Shown: positions 5,606 to 6,187 of the stretch, piece by piece
Numbering within the stretch: the first letter of the stretch is position 1
How the letters are laid out: the number at the start of each line of letters is the position of its first letter
Assembly: GCA_001771055.1 (NCBI GenBank)
Contig: MESS01000087.1
Span: forward strand, 32,914-39,100
Length of the DNA stretch: 6,187 bases
Reading direction: 5' to 3'
DNA from: Caldithrix sp. RBG_13_44_9
GTDB taxonomy: Bacteria > Calditrichota > Calditrichia > RBG-13-44-9
Notes under the pieces: generated by a model
What the model was told of the DNA's origin: nothing
Databases searched by the model: none
What the model saw: only the letters and a program-made list of their open reading frames with translations
Made by a program: the position numbers and the translations under genes

Positions 5606-5722
5606 ATGAAAGTTCAGACATCAGTTAAAAAGCGTTGTGAAAATTGCAAGATTATCCGCCGGCATGGGGTGGTGCGGGTGATCTGCAAGAAAAATCCCAA
5701 ACACAAACAACGACAGGGTTAA
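5606..5722 (+). CDS. rpmJ: Large-subunit ribosomal protein L36 (bL36), zinc-binding form
   Basis: L36 is the smallest 50S protein, bound to 23S rRNA, where it helps organise helices near the stalk base. This gene is only 38 codons long and falls under usual length cut-offs, but it is unmistakable: MKVQTSVKKRCENCKIIRR followed by HGVVRVICKKNPKHKQRQG. The zinc-ribbon ligands are Cys11, Cys14, Cys27 and His33, so this is the zinc-containing (C+) form. The start ATG at 5606 has GGGGA 5 bases upstream, a modest ribosome site. It lies 22 bases after infA and 18 bases before rpsM, its usual neighbours. Confidence 0.97.
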   Translation: MKVQTSVKKRCENCKIIRRHGVVRVICKKNPKHKQRQG

Positions 5723-5728
5723 TAACTT

Positions 5729-5735
5729 AAGGAGG
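5729..5735 (+). promoter_or_regulatory. Strong Shine-Dalgarno site for the TTG start of rpsM
   Basis: AAGGAGG, a near-complete match to the 16S rRNA 3' end, lies 5 bases before TTG at 5741. It is the strongest ribosome site in the window and fixes the non-ATG start. Confidence 0.85.
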
Positions 5736-5740
5736 CTATT

Positions 5741-6109
5741 TTGGCTCGTATTGTTGGTGTAGATTTACCCAAAATGAAACCCATCGGAGTTGCCTTAAGC
5801 TACATTTATGGCATCGGACGCTCTTCCGGAGAAAAAATCTGCCAGGAAGCGGGGGTTAATCCGGGGATGCGGACCAAGGATCTCACAGATGAACAGGTTC
5901 GTGACATTCGTAATGTGATTCAGCAAAATTACAAAGTTGAAGGATCCTTAAAGACCGAAATCAATATGAACATCAAGCGGTTGATTGATATCAACTGTTA
6001 CCGGGGTTTCCGCCACAAATCAGGTTTACCGGTGCGCGGACAACGGACCAGCACCAATGCCCGGACCCGGAAAGGCCGTCGCCGTGGTGTGGGTGCACGG
6101 AAAAAATAA
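5741..6109 (+). CDS. rpsM: Small-subunit ribosomal protein S13 (uS13)
   Basis: S13 sits in the head of the 30S subunit, forms bridges to the 50S subunit (including to L5), and its basic C-terminal tail reaches the P-site tRNA. The length of 122 residues is standard. Signatures are MARIVGVDLP, YIYGIGRSSGEKI (helix-two-turn-helix region), DLTDEQV.DIRN, and the strongly conserved C-terminal RGFRHKSGLPVRGQRTSTNA then RTRKGRRRGVG. The start is TTG at 5741, preceded at 5 bases by AAGGAGG, the best Shine-Dalgarno match in the window. In E. coli this gene opens the alpha operon. Here only 18 bases separate it from rpmJ and no promoter or terminator is apparent, so it is probably co-transcribed. Confidence 0.98.
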   Translation: MARIVGVDLPKMKPIGVALSYIYGIGRSSGEKICQEAGVNPGMRTKDLTDEQVRDIRNVIQQNYKVEGSLKTEINMNIKRLIDINCYRGFRHKSGLPVRGQRTSTNARTRKGRRRGVGARKK

Positions 6110-6112
6110 ATT

Positions 6113-6118
6113 GAGGAG
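6113..6118 (+). promoter_or_regulatory. Shine-Dalgarno site for the TTG start of rpsK
   Basis: GAGGAG lies 8 bases before TTG at 6127 in the gap after the rpsM stop, supporting the TTG start of the truncated S11 gene. Confidence 0.75.
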
Positions 6119-6126
6119 AAAGTAAA

Positions 6127-6187
6127 TTGGCACAAAGAACAACTACACGAACTGTAAAGAAAAAGAAAGAGCGGGTGGATGCCCAGG
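6127..6187 (+). CDS. rpsK: Small-subunit ribosomal protein S11 (uS11), 3'-truncated by the window edge
   Basis: S11 lies on the 30S platform and lines the mRNA exit region with 16S rRNA. Only the first 20 codons are visible: Met-Ala-Gln-Arg, a Thr/Arg stretch, a Lys-rich run (VKKKKERV) and Asp-Ala-Gln. This is the kind of basic N-terminal tail that precedes the conserved S11 core, which is off the window. The identification rests on this tail plus position, because rpsK follows rpsM in nearly all bacteria. The start is TTG at 6127 with GAGGAG at 6113-6118, 8 bases upstream. The gap after rpsM is 17 bases. Confidence 0.88.
   Translation, partial: MAQRTTTRTVKKKKERVDAQ

Noticed and set aside
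5723..5740. Separate promoter for an alpha operon before rpsM
   Set aside because: The 18-base gap is occupied by the Shine-Dalgarno region, and I saw no clear promoter in rpmJ or infA. Read-through from the spc genes is the simpler view.

Overview
The window is a continuous stretch of the bacterial spc ribosomal-protein operon running into the alpha operon, all on the + strand. The order is rplE (5' end cut off), rpsN, rpsH, rplF, rplR, rpsE, rpmD, rplO, secY, map, infA, rpmJ, rpsM and the first codons of rpsK (cut off). Nearly every base is coding. The longest gap between genes is 32 bases (between rplF and rplR), and I saw no convincing terminator or internal promoter. This looks like one transcription unit whose upstream promoter and downstream end lie outside the window.

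Organism: a bacterium. Three layout features are informative. S14 is the short 61-residue zinc-binding type with two CxxC pairs. No adk lies between secY and map, whereas Bacillus-type operons have secY-adk-map. map-infA-rpmJ is present, whereas E. coli goes from secY directly to rpmJ. An order of secY-map-infA-rpmJ-rpsM-rpsK is common in the Bacteroidetes/Chlorobi/Calditrichota/Marinimicrobia side of the tree (FCB group), and the SecY N-terminus (NIFKI.DLR.RILF) reads that way to me. This placement is inference and not secure at phylum level.

Region 1 (1-3271): ribosomal proteins L5, S14, S8, L6, L18, S5, L30 and L15, each with its own Shine-Dalgarno-like sequence in a 15-32 base spacer. Region 2 (3268-5583): three tightly joined non-ribosomal-protein genes. 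These are SecY (translocon channel), methionine aminopeptidase and initiation factor IF-1. secY overlaps rplO by 4 bases, and map and infA each start on the base after the previous stop codon. Region 3 (5606-6187): L36 (only 38 codons, easily missed), S13 and the start of S11.

Together the genes build both ribosomal subunits, start translation (IF-1), trim the initiator methionine (MetAP) and export membrane and secreted proteins (SecY). I see no undescribed system here. The most notable non-coding signals are a perfect 10-bp inverted repeat closed by a GCGA tetraloop near the start of map (4622-4645), and a strict association between TTG start codons and alanine at position 2 (4 of 4).
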